Positions 1 through 5,619 of a stretch of 5,619 nucleotides of DNA are shown here, piece by piece; within the stretch, counting starts at the first letter, position 1; each line of letters starts with the position of its first letter. Source of the DNA: an uncultured Oscillibacter sp. (GTDB lineage: Bacteria; Bacillota; Clostridia; Oscillospirales; Oscillospiraceae); the NCBI GenBank assembly GCA_937884915.1, contig CALAAN010000078.1, forward strand, positions 1-5,619. The letters are read 5' to 3'. The position numbers and the translations under genes are program-made. The notes beneath the pieces were generated by a model, which worked only from the letters and a program-made list of their open reading frames with translations, was not told where the DNA came from and made no database searches.

Positions 1-636
1 GTCATGGAGGGGCAATACAGTGCGCTGAGCGCGAACAGGCACGGCCTGCTGCTCTTCGGCGACGATGCGCTGACCTTGACGGACACGTCCGGCAAGGTCA
101 CGCAGAGGCTATCCTATCAGGAGATGGGACTTTCCGATGAGGACGTGGGGAATATGATCTCCAGCCTCCTGTGGGGCGGTGATCCCAGCGGACACCGCAG
201 CGGCGACCGCCTTTCGATCGGCTGGGTCAATGACGATACCTATCGGAATATCCGCTATTATGATCTTTCCACAGGGGAGACCGGCGAGATGGCTTGGGAT
301 GCGTTCGACGCGCTGGATGGTGAGTCGAACGGAGACTATGTCGAGCCGGCCTACGCCGTCGCGGATGCGGAGCGCATGTCGGACGAGGCGCTCGGCAGCG
401 ACGCACCCGGTCTGCTTTTCGTACAGGACTACAGCGAGGACGGCCTGACGGTCTATTATTACCGCGAGGACGGCACGCCGCTTGAGAGCCTGACGCTGCG
501 CGGCGAGAGATGGTATCAGCAGGTTGCCCTGCGCGACGGGCTCGTCGAGCGGCTTGACCTCAACACCGCCTCGTACTACGACCTTGAGACGATGGACTGC
601 GTATTCGAGACCTATCTTGGCTATGAGGCGGACTGA
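1..636 (+). CDS. hypothetical protein, 3' portion (5' end outside window)
   Basis: I do not recognise this protein. The frame is open from the first base. An ATG lies at position 4, but only three bases precede it, so no ribosome binding site can be seen; I read the gene as truncated at its 5' end. The visible part is about 211 residues, acidic and soluble-looking, with no signal peptide or membrane segment. It has repeated short patterns such as LLLFGDDALTLTDTSGK, IRYYDLSTGETGEM and LTVYYYREDGTPLESLTLRG, which look like beta-strand pairs joined by Gly/Asp turns. Such a pattern suggests the blades of a beta-propeller or similar repeat protein, possibly extracytoplasmic, but this is inference only. 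It ends with TGA at 634-636, 14 bases before the next gene, whose binding site follows directly, so the two are probably co-transcribed. The reading frame is secure; the function is unknown. Confidence 0.75.
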   Translation, partial: VMEGQYSALSANRHGLLLFGDDALTLTDTSGKVTQRLSYQEMGLSDEDVGNMISSLLWGGDPSGHRSGDRLSIGWVNDDTYRNIRYYDLSTGETGEMAWDAFDALDGESNGDYVEPAYAVADAERMSDEALGSDAPGLLFVQDYSEDGLTVYYYREDGTPLESLTLRGERWYQQVALRDGLVERLDLNTASYYDLETMDCVFETYLGYEAD

Positions 637-650
637 GAAAGGAAAGAGGC

Positions 651-1091
651 ATGAAAAACGTCAAAACGACAAAGCGCGCCGTATCGGCCATCGCGTGGGC
701 CGCGGCCATCCTCGTGCTGCTCGGGTACTGGATGTCGCCGGAGCAGCGGGTGAGCCGGTTCGTGGCGAAAAACGCAGAGGTGCTGGAGGAATCGCTCGGC
801 GCAGATATGTCCGGCTATCCCGGTGGCCTTGGTATTAAGTACTACAACTGCTGGGGAGAGGACAGCGGGCATCCCATCGGTGAATTTTGTTTTGGCCTGT
901 CGCTTTTGTATGGCCGCCAGTATTACGGCTGCTACTATTCGCCCGACGATGTGCCGCGTGGCTTCCAGAGCGTGGAGGTCACGCTCGTGCCGGACGGCGA
1001 GAACCGCTGGACATGGCGGGCCGAGGGCGATAACCGCGGCATGACGAAGAAGATCACGGATAGATGGTACTATTTTGAAGCGTGGTTATAA
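651..1091 (+). CDS. hypothetical membrane-anchored protein
   Basis: A 146-residue protein that I cannot assign to a named family. The N-terminus is basic (MKNVKTTKRA) and is followed by one hydrophobic segment at about residues 10-26. No lipobox cysteine is visible, so it is probably an N-terminal membrane anchor or an uncleaved signal, with the rest outside the cell. The exported part is rich in Tyr, Trp and Gly, with a YYNCW stretch, a YYGCYYSPDD stretch and a C-terminal RWYYFEAWL. The start is supported by a purine-rich ribosome binding site (GAAAGGAAAGAGG, 637-649) and by the close spacing to the preceding gene. It ends at TAA, a few bases before a strong terminator, so it is the last gene of its operon. 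Small secreted proteins of this kind are common in Clostridia, but nothing here shows what it does. Confidence 0.8.
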   Translation: MKNVKTTKRAVSAIAWAAAILVLLGYWMSPEQRVSRFVAKNAEVLEESLGADMSGYPGGLGIKYYNCWGEDSGHPIGEFCFGLSLLYGRQYYGCYYSPDDVPRGFQSVEVTLVPDGENRWTWRAEGDNRGMTKKITDRWYYFEAWL

Positions 1092-1096
1092 AAAGG

Positions 1097-1130
1097 AAAG
1101 GCACTCTCTTTTTCAAGAGAGTGCCTTTTT
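1097..1130. terminator. strong intrinsic terminator, probably bidirectional
   Basis: A perfect 14-bp inverted repeat (arms 1097-1110 and 1115-1128) with a TTTC loop. On the plus strand the 3' arm runs into TTTTT, ending the two-gene unit that stops at 1091. On the minus strand the sequence after the stem is also T-rich (complement of the A-rich 1091-1099), so it can also end transcription coming from the minus-strand remnant at 1146. Confidence 0.92.
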
Positions 1131-1145
1131 ATGCGGTAAAAAATG

Positions 1146-1394
1146 TCAGGCCGCCTGCAAGACCTCGCGCTTTTTCCGGCTTATAAAGCCGTAGAGGTCG
1201 TTGAGCGGGAAAATGGCGAAGTTGACCGCCACGGGGATGTAGGCTGGGTTTTCCATCGACGCCATGACCCACAGCACGATGAGCACGACGTCGTTTGCCG
1301 CATAGCCCACGGCATAGTATGACGAGCGCAGCATCGTCAGCGCCGAGGCAAGCGCAGCAATGCCGCATTCGGCAAGCAGTCTGCCGCCAAACAA
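1146..1394 (-). pseudogene. C-terminal remnant of a PnuC-like nicotinamide riboside/NMN transporter
   Basis: This minus-strand frame encodes about 80 residues that resemble the C-terminal end of PnuC-type vitamin B3 transporters from Firmicutes. I recognise YAANDVVLIVLWV (residues 31-43) and the terminal NDLYGF (65-70) before a basic tail; two to three hydrophobic segments are visible. Full-length members are about 200-240 residues with seven or more membrane segments, so roughly the first 140 residues are missing. No ATG begins the frame: a TGA lies two codons before a TTG at 1394-1392, and no ribosome binding site is visible there. The DNA upstream (1395-1650) does not encode a recognisable N-terminal half in any frame. 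I therefore call it a 5'-deleted pseudogene; a short expressed protein cannot be excluded. The family assignment is from memory of conserved motifs. Confidence 0.65.
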
Positions 1395-1635
1395 ACGTCA
1401 CTCGCGCCTCACGACAGTAAGGCGCGGTTGCAAAACGGTCACGAAACGTAGGGATTCATGGCGAAGCCATGTACACCGCACCCGATTGCGCAGCGCGTGC
1501 AGCTCTTCAAGCTACAAACTGCCAATGTGCGGGGTCAAGGGGCAAGGCCCCTTGCGTTCTCTTGGGGGATCTAAAGGGGGCCATTCTCTCACGCGAGAGA
1601 ATGGCCCCCTTTGACGCACTCCCACACGGTGTGGA
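1395..1635. repeat. hairpin-rich non-coding segment, possible dispersed element
   Basis: No convincing gene is seen here. The segment holds three successive inverted repeats: CATGGC/GCCATG around GAA (1457-1471), CAAGGGGC/GCCCCTTG around AAG (1536-1554), and a perfect 18-bp pair at 1573-1590 and 1595-1612. Its base composition and structure are unlike the flanking coding DNA, and it begins where the PnuC remnant loses homology. This resembles the small palindromic intergenic elements found in many copies in some Clostridia. Only one copy is in the window, so repetition is not shown. Confidence 0.35.
1573..1612. terminator. perfect 18-bp hairpin, terminator-like
   Basis: Arms 1573-1590 and 1595-1612 are perfectly complementary, with an ACGC loop. 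The stem is GC-rich and flanked by AAA on the 5' side and TTT on the 3' side, so either strand gives a short U-run after the stem. It lies 39 bases beyond the stop codon of the minus-strand transporter gene and could be a back-up terminator for it. The U-run is only three bases, so termination would be weaker than at 1097-1130. Confidence 0.6.
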
Positions 1636-1662
1636 GAAAAATGCAGAAGTTTACTTCTGCGT
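1636..1662 (-). terminator. intrinsic terminator overlapping the transporter stop codon
   Basis: On the minus strand, GCAGAAG (1660-1654) pairs with CTTCTGC (1649-1643) around a TAAA loop. The stem can be lengthened by two pairs, one of them a G-T wobble, and is followed by TTTTT (1641-1637). The TAA stop codon of the EamA transporter gene (1653-1651) lies in the loop, so the last codons of the gene form one arm of the hairpin. Confidence 0.65.
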
Positions 1663-2610
1663 CTTCAACGCCTCGCGCTGTGCCAGAATCCCTGGCAAGA
1701 TCGCGCACAGCGATCCAATCAGAAAACAGACAATACCGACGATCATGTTGAACGGAATTTCCTCCTTGAGGAAAATGAGCGCAAAGATCGGCGCCAAAAT
1801 GGGCTTTAGGAAGAAAATGAGCGACGCCTCCTGCGCGGACGTCTTCTCCATTGCCATCATGTGGCAGACGAAGCCCGCCGCGGAGTTGATGCAGCAGATG
1901 TAGAGCAGCGCTGGAATGGCCGAGGCGGGAATGTTTTCGAAGAGCGGAACATCGACAAAAATATCCAGTCCGACAGCGCCGTACAGCGACGCGCCCGCAG
2001 CAGTACGGCCGAAGAGCAGCAGCACAAGCAGCTCTGCCGCGCCGAAGAGAAAGCTCAGGCATGTGACGGCGATGCCGCCGAAGCGCGGCGTGCGCTTTTT
2101 GCCGAACACACTGTAAAGCGCAAATATCACGGCGGAGAGAATGGCGAGCACCGAGCCCGTTGGATCAAGCGTCGCGTGGAGGGGGTCAATGATGATGAGC
2201 GCCGCTAAAAGCTCCAGAATGAGGGCGATGACGTGATTGCGGTGGATCTCCTCGCGCAGGAAGAGATGGGCGAACACCGTGACGAAAATCGGATTGCAGG
2301 AGAAGATGACCGCCACGACCGACGCGCGCGTGTACGTCACGGACATCTGATAGAGCGACATCGCAATGACGACGCACAGAAAGCCTGAGAGCGTGAAAAA
2401 GCCGATGTCCTTTCGCGTGAGCGAGGCGTTTTTCTTCTTCATCGAGCGCGAGGCGAACGGAATGAGAAGAATGCCGCCGACGAGAAAGCGCAGGCACGTA
2501 ATCTGCATGGGCGCAAACACGCCATGCACGGTTTTGAGCATGACCTCCATCGTGCTGAAGATCACAGCGCAGAGGACAATGTAAAAGTAGCCGGAGCGGG
2601 AACGGTTCAT
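1651..2610 (-). CDS. EamA/DMT-family transporter (drug/metabolite transporter superfamily)
   Basis: A 319-residue integral membrane protein with about ten hydrophobic segments in two homologous halves, the usual layout of two EamA domains (roughly residues 7-142 and 152-306). The first half has ASVVAVIFSCNPIFVTVFAHLFLREE (family-typical end of an EamA repeat, residues 96-121, cited here only as a landmark), and the second has KPILAPIFALIFLKEE (269-284), the same motif in the second copy. Length matches the family (about 280-320). The start ATG at 2610-2608 is preceded by AAGGGAG (2627-2621, minus strand). EamA proteins export or import small metabolites such as amino acids or nucleobases, but substrate cannot be read from the sequence. 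It is transcribed alone, divergently from the T-box operon, with a terminator at its stop codon. It looks intact. Confidence 0.93.
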   Translation of the reverse strand: MNRSRSGYFYIVLCAVIFSTMEVMLKTVHGVFAPMQITCLRFLVGGILLIPFASRSMKKKNASLTRKDIGFFTLSGFLCVVIAMSLYQMSVTYTRASVVAVIFSCNPIFVTVFAHLFLREEIHRNHVIALILELLAALIIIDPLHATLDPTGSVLAILSAVIFALYSVFGKKRTPRFGGIAVTCLSFLFGAAELLVLLLFGRTAAGASLYGAVGLDIFVDVPLFENIPASAIPALLYICCINSAAGFVCHMMAMEKTSAQEASLIFFLKPILAPIFALIFLKEEIPFNMIVGIVCFLIGSLCAILPGILAQREALKTQK

Positions 2611-2644
2611 AGCTGGATATCTCCCTTATTCATCAGATGAAAGC

Positions 2645-2673
2645 AGTATATTCCTTTTTTTGGCAGAACGCAA
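2645..2673 (-). promoter_or_regulatory. putative promoter of the EamA transporter gene
   Basis: On the minus strand, TATACT (2650-2645) matches the -10 consensus at five of six positions. TTGCGT (2673-2668) is a weaker -35 match, at 17 bases spacing. The start codon lies 34 bases further on. The spacer contains a run of seven A residues. The match is moderate and only sequence-based. Confidence 0.45.
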
Positions 2674-2680
2674 GGGATGC

Positions 2681-2708
2681 TTGACAAAAGCTGAATTTGA
2701 GATATAAT
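2681..2708 (+). promoter_or_regulatory. sigma-A-type promoter of the T-box operon
   Basis: TTGACA (2681-2686) and TATAAT (2703-2708) are both perfect consensus hexamers, separated by 16 bases. Transcription would begin near 2715, just upstream of the T-box leader. With such a strong promoter, control is expected to lie at the downstream terminator rather than at initiation. Confidence 0.88.
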
Positions 2709-2716
2709 AATCTAGG

Positions 2717-2949
2717 TAAAACGCGATGAAAAAGTCAGCTTTGCAGACGAGCCTGAAGCGAGAGGAGAATGGTGCAAGCCCTCGGCCACCGGTGCGAAGT
2801 AGCCGCTTTGGAGCCGTCCGCGAGGAGCGGAACGTCTCGTCCCCGTTATCGGACGGCTAAGATGCTTTCCTCAGTGGAAAGATAATTAGGGTGGTACCGT
2901 GAAGTGTCAAGTCTTCGCCCCTATGCAGGGACGAGGGCTTTATTTTTTT
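2717..2949 (+). promoter_or_regulatory. T-box leader (tRNA-sensing riboswitch)
   Basis: The leader carries the T-box sequence AGGGTGGTACCGTG (2888-2901), which is diagnostic. T-box leaders bind a specific tRNA and permit read-through when it is uncharged. Antiterminator: TAGGG (2887-2891) pairs with CCCTA (2919-2923), GTGAAG (2899-2904) pairs with CTTCGC (2913-2918), and the bulge TGGTACC (2892-2898) presents UGGU, which pairs with an ACCA tRNA end (discriminator A, compatible with tRNA-Ala or tRNA-Val). Stem I marks include AGAGGAG (2761-2767), GGTGCAAGCC (2771-2780) and TTTGGAGC (2807-2814), with GACGAG (2746-2751) able to pair with CTCGTC (2836-2841) at the base. CTTTCC/GGAAAG (2865-2870, 2876-2881) fits stem III. 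The specifier codon is not certain: GAAC followed by GTC (2834-2836) is the best motif match. alaS, the third gene downstream, makes alanine sensing the expected function. Confidence 0.93.
2909..2949 (+). terminator. T-box regulatory terminator
   Basis: Arms 2909-2922 and 2927-2940 pair over 14 positions with one C-A mismatch and a few G-T pairs, around an ATGC loop. They are followed by the T-rich stretch TATTTTTTT (2941-2949). The 5' arm overlaps the 3' strand of the antiterminator (2913-2923), so the two structures exclude each other, as expected for a T-box switch. Confidence 0.9.
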
Positions 2950-2964
2950 GGAAGGGGATAGAAT

Positions 2965-3378
2965 ATGCACAAAAAAGTGTGCCTTCTTGCATCGCTTGCG
3001 CTGCTGCTTCTGATTTTGGTCGGCTGCCAAGGCAACGAGCTGCCCGACGGCATGGACGAGGACAAGGTCTCAAGCGCGGGACTTGCCGTCATGTCGCAGC
3101 TGACGAAGGGCGAATACGAAGAGGTCTACGACGCGCTGCGCGAGGATGTGCGCGAGCAGACGAGCGCCGGCGCCATCGAAGAGATGATGGACACCGCGAC
3201 CGAAGGGCGCGGCAGCTTCAAAAAGGTCAAGGATTCGATGGTGACGGGTGTGACGGACGCGGACGAGCCGCACGCCATTGCTGTCATCGGCGCAAAATAC
3301 GACAAAAAGTCCGTGGTGTTCCGCATCGCATTCGATACGGAGATGAACCTCATCGGACTGGACGTGAGAGGGAAGTGA
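2965..3378 (+). CDS. DUF3887-like lipoprotein
   Basis: A 137-residue predicted lipoprotein. The N-terminus MHKK is followed by a hydrophobic stretch and the lipobox LVGC (residues 18-21), so Cys21 would be lipidated and the mature protein held on the outer face of the membrane. The mature part has LTKGEYEEVYDAL (46-58) and later a predicted beta-strand region ending in IGLDVRG, resembling the DUF3887 / NTF2-like fold of small secreted Firmicutes proteins; no enzymatic motif is seen. The start is supported by GAAGGGG (2951-2957), seven bases before ATG. It is the first gene after the T-box terminator and is followed after four bases by the acetyltransferase-like gene, so the two are very likely co-transcribed. 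Its relation to alanyl-tRNA synthesis is unclear. The lipoprotein call is strong, the domain call moderate, the role unknown. Confidence 0.85.
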   Translation: MHKKVCLLASLALLLLILVGCQGNELPDGMDEDKVSSAGLAVMSQLTKGEYEEVYDALREDVREQTSAGAIEEMMDTATEGRGSFKKVKDSMVTGVTDADEPHAIAVIGAKYDKKSVVFRIAFDTEMNLIGLDVRGK

Positions 3379-3382
3379 ACAA

Positions 3383-4048
3383 ATGGCAAGAAAAGTTATC
3401 GACATGACGAAAGACCCGCGCGGCGGTCAGTTTGAATATTTCCGCTCGATGACCGACCCGTGGGCGGGCATCACGGTGCCGGTGGATATTACGGATCTCC
3501 TCGCGTCGCTCAATGGCCGTCCGTTTTTCCTCAGCTATCTCTATGCGGTGACGCGCGCGGCGAACGCCGTGCCAGAGCTGCGGCGGAGATTGCTGCCCGA
3601 CGGTCAGGTCGTCGAGTACGACCACTGCGACCCGTCGTACACCGTGATGAAGCCCGACGGCACGGGCGTTTACGTCTACTGCCTGCTCGAAGACGATTTG
3701 TCGTCTTATGAAAAGTTCGTCGCTGAGGGCAAGCGGCGGCAGAAAGAGACGCTTGAGCGCGGCACGCTGACCGAAGACGGCGACGTGCTGGCGAATTTCT
3801 TTGTCTCCTGCGTGCCGTGGCTCTACTACACGCAGATCAAAGAGCCTGCCGGCGGCGCGGACGACAGCAACCCACGCTTTGCCTGGGGAAAGTACCGCGA
3901 GGAAAACGGCCGCATGATGCTGCCGATGTCGCTTTTCATCAATCACGCGTTGTGCGATGGCTGGCACGTCACGCAGTTCTACCGCAATCTCGACCGCGAG
4001 CTCGTGGAATTGAGCGAATACCTGAAGGCACAAAACGAACAACAATAA
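3383..4048 (+). CDS. CatA-like O-acetyltransferase (chloramphenicol acetyltransferase family)
   Basis: At 221 residues it has the usual length of type A chloramphenicol acetyltransferases (about 210-220) and aligns in order with their landmarks: FEYFRSM near the N-terminus (17-23), CDPSYTV (82-88), FFVSCVPWLYYT (139-150, like FVSANPW in CAT), WGKY (168-171), and INHALCDGWH (186-195). In CAT the matching HHAVCDG motif holds the catalytic second histidine, here His188, with Asp192 and Gly193; the first histidine is Asn187. CAT enzymes are cytoplasmic trimers that transfer acetyl from acetyl-CoA. The Asn variant is typical, to my recollection, of chromosomal CatA-like proteins not shown to give resistance, so resistance should not be assumed. 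The binding site GAGAGGGAAG (3366-3375) lies in the end of the preceding gene. The gap to alaS is 27 bases without a terminator. Confidence 0.9.
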   Translation: MARKVIDMTKDPRGGQFEYFRSMTDPWAGITVPVDITDLLASLNGRPFFLSYLYAVTRAANAVPELRRRLLPDGQVVEYDHCDPSYTVMKPDGTGVYVYCLLEDDLSSYEKFVAEGKRRQKETLERGTLTEDGDVLANFFVSCVPWLYYTQIKEPAGGADDSNPRFAWGKYREENGRMMLPMSLFINHALCDGWHVTQFYRNLDRELVELSEYLKAQNEQQ

Positions 4049-4060
4049 ATTTTACGATAA

Positions 4061-4066
4061 AAGGAG
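4061..4066 (+). promoter_or_regulatory. ribosome binding site of alaS
   Basis: AAGGAG, nine bases before the ATG at 4076, fixes the alaS start. The short AT-rich gap from 4049 to 4075 holds no hairpin and no clear promoter, consistent with read-through from the upstream genes. Confidence 0.85.
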
Positions 4067-4075
4067 AAACCAACC

Positions 4076-5619
4076 ATGTCTCAGCCCAAGTATTACGGTC
4101 TCAATGAGCTGCGGGAAATGTTCCTGCACTTTTTTGAGACGAAAGGCCATCTGCGCCTGCCCAGCTTTTCCCTGATCCCGCAGAACGACGCGTCGCTGCT
4201 GCTCATCAACTCCGGTATGGCGCCGATGAAACCGTTCTTCACCGGCGAGCAGGAGCCCCCGCGTCACCGCGTAACCACCTGCCAGAAGTGCATCCGCACC
4301 GGCGACATTGAGAACATCGGCCACACCGCGCGCCACGGCACGTACTTTGAAATGCTCGGCAACTTCTCGTTCGGCGACTATTTCAAGAAAGAAGCCATTC
4401 ACTGGGCGTGGGAATTCCTGACGAGCCCCGAGTGGGTCGGCCTTGACCCCAACCGCCTGTATCCCTCCGTGTTCGAGGGCAACGAGACCACGCCCGCCGA
4501 CGACGAGGCGTTCCGCATCTGGCACGAGGAGATCGGCATTCCCGAGAACCGCATCTTCAAGTTCGGTAAGGAGGACAACTTCTGGGAGCACGGCTCGGGT
4601 CCGTGCGGTCCCTGCTCTGAAATTTACTACGACCGCGGCGAAAAGTACGGCTGCGGCAAGCCCGGCTGCACCGTCGGCTGCGACTGTGACCGCTATATGG
4701 AAGTCTGGAACATCGTCTTCTCCCAGTTCGACAACGACGGCCACGACCACTACACCGAGCTCAAGCAGAAGAACATCGACACCGGCATGGGCCTTGAGCG
4801 TCTGGCCGTCGTATGCCAGGATGTTGACTCGCTGTTCGATGTCGACACGGTCATGAACATCACGAACAAGGTCACGGAGATCACCGGCGCGAGCTACGGC
4901 CAGAGCCACGAGAAGGACGTGTCCCTGCGCGTCATCACCGACCACATCCGCTCGGCCACCTTTATGATCTGCGACGGCGTGCTGCCCAGCAACGAGGGCC
5001 GCGGCTACGTGTTGCGCCGCCTGCTGAGAAGAGCCGCCCGCCACGGCAAGCTCCTTGGCGTCAACCGTCCGTTCCTCTACGAGGTCGTCGACACGGTCGT
5101 GCATGAGAACGAGGGCCACTATCCTGAGCTGCGCGAGCGTCAGGCCTATATCACCAAGGTCATCCGCACCGAGGAGGAGAACTTCGCCAAGACCATCGAC
5201 GGTGGTATGAAGATATTCACTGAGCTTCTGAACGCTCACAAGGAGAAGGGCGAGACCGTCTTCTCCGGCGCGGACGCGTTCAAGCTGTACGACACCTACG
5301 GCTTCCCCATCGACCTGACGGTCGAGATGGTCGAGGACGAGGGCATGACCCTCGACCGCAAGGCCTTTGACCGCGAGATGCAGGAGCAGAAGACCCGCGC
5401 CCGCGAGGCGCGCAAGGCGCTCGGTGACCTCGGCTGGGCAGGCGTCGAATTCGGCAAGGACATTCCGTCCACCGAATTCGTCGGCTACGACCACGATTTT
5501 ATCGACGATGCGAAGATCGTCGCGCTGGTGGTCGAGGGCGAGCAGGCCGAGGCCATGATGAGCGGCGTGGAGGGTATTATTGTCCTTGATAAGACCCCGT
5601 TCTACGCCGAAATGGGCGG
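4076..5619 (+). CDS. alaS: alanyl-tRNA synthetase, 5' part (3' end outside window)
   Basis: Class II synthetase that joins alanine to tRNA-Ala in the cytoplasm. The window holds 514 complete codons plus two bases, against about 870-880 in the family, and the frame is open at the edge. The catalytic core is complete: HFFETKGH (18-25), INSGMAPMKPFF (44-55), motif 2 with TARHGTYFEMLGNFSFGDYF (84-103), GPCGPCSE (175-182), motif 3 with NIDTGMGLERLAVV (233-246), and LPSNEGRGYVLRRLLRRAA (303-321) of the tRNA-recognition region. The start of the next domain shows TPFYAEMGG (507 onward). The editing domain proper and C-Ala domain are outside. Between motif regions lies a Cys-rich insert (Cys193, 198, 202, 204), common in clostridial AlaRS and possibly metal-binding. 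Codons are strongly C-ending, as expected for a highly expressed gene. It is the third gene after the T-box. Confidence 0.98.
   Translation, partial: MSQPKYYGLNELREMFLHFFETKGHLRLPSFSLIPQNDASLLLINSGMAPMKPFFTGEQEPPRHRVTTCQKCIRTGDIENIGHTARHGTYFEMLGNFSFGDYFKKEAIHWAWEFLTSPEWVGLDPNRLYPSVFEGNETTPADDEAFRIWHEEIGIPENRIFKFGKEDNFWEHGSGPCGPCSEIYYDRGEKYGCGKPGCTVGCDCDRYMEVWNIVFSQFDNDGHDHYTELKQKNIDTGMGLERLAVVCQDVDSLFDVDTVMNITNKVTEITGASYGQSHEKDVSLRVITDHIRSATFMICDGVLPSNEGRGYVLRRLLRRAARHGKLLGVNRPFLYEVVDTVVHENEGHYPELRERQAYITKVIRTEEENFAKTIDGGMKIFTELLNAHKEKGETVFSGADAFKLYDTYGFPIDLTVEMVEDEGMTLDRKAFDREMQEQKTRAREARKALGDLGWAGVEFGKDIPSTEFVGYDHDFIDDAKIVALVVEGEQAEAMMSGVEGIIVLDKTPFYAEMG

Noticed and set aside
1129..1401. 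Alternative minus-strand frame over the PnuC remnant
   Set aside because: The Cys/Arg-rich translation has no membrane pattern, while the overlapping frame shows clear PnuC-like motifs.
1643..1660. Near-perfect palindrome GCAGAAGTTTACTTCTGC as an operator site
   Set aside because: It sits at the 3' end of a gene, not near a promoter, and a T-run follows it on the minus strand, so a terminator explains it better.
1469..1903. Plus-strand open frame across the hairpin segment into the EamA gene
   Set aside because: Its second half is antisense to the transporter, and its first half passes through terminator hairpins; no ribosome binding site or domain.
1861..2208. Plus-strand open frame inside the transporter gene
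   Set aside because: It is antisense to the conserved second EamA domain, and its Glu/Arg/Ala-rich translation is non-specific.
3350..4045. Minus-strand open frame of 231 codons opposite the CatA-like gene
   Set aside because: The plus strand encodes a full-length CAT-family protein with the active-site motif; the antisense translation is rich in Arg, Val and His without recognisable features.
3383..4048. Calling this gene a chloramphenicol resistance determinant
   Set aside because: The active-site motif differs from classical enzymes (Asn for the first His) and the setting is a housekeeping operon without mobile-element signs; family membership alone does not show resistance.
4052..5494. 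Long minus-strand open frame of 480 codons opposite alaS
   Set aside because: It lies wholly antisense to an unmistakable alaS; its Val/Ala/Leu/Asp-rich, low-complexity translation is a shadow of the GC-rich codon pattern, with no family motif.

Overview
This window reads as chromosomal DNA from a GC-rich member of the Clostridia, most likely Oscillospiraceae or a close relative. This is an inference from three things: a T-box leader, typical Gram-positive ribosome binding sites together with a lipobox lipoprotein, and GC-rich codon use. I could not compare the sequence with any database.

Left part (1-1130, plus strand): the 3' end of an unrecognised gene and a short gene for a membrane-anchored protein lie close together as an apparent operon. 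A strong hairpin terminator ends them. Next, on the minus strand, comes a remnant carrying only the C-terminal third of a PnuC-type (nicotinamide riboside/NMN) transporter. About 250 bases of hairpin-rich non-coding DNA follow.

Middle part (1651-2610, minus strand): an intact EamA/DMT-family transporter with ten predicted membrane segments. It has its own probable promoter, and a terminator that overlaps its stop codon. Its 5' region is divergent from the next unit.

Right part (2681-5619, plus strand): a consensus-like promoter (TTGACA, 16 bases, TATAAT) drives a complete T-box leader with antiterminator and terminator. This is followed by a small DUF3887-like lipoprotein, a chloramphenicol-acetyltransferase-like enzyme, and alaS, which runs off the end of the window. 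No terminator or clear promoter separates the three genes, so the T-box probably controls all of them, with alanyl-tRNA synthetase last. The notable points are two unrelated genes between a T-box and alaS, and a leader whose best specifier candidate does not read as an alanine codon. I see no CRISPR array, transposase, rRNA or tRNA gene.
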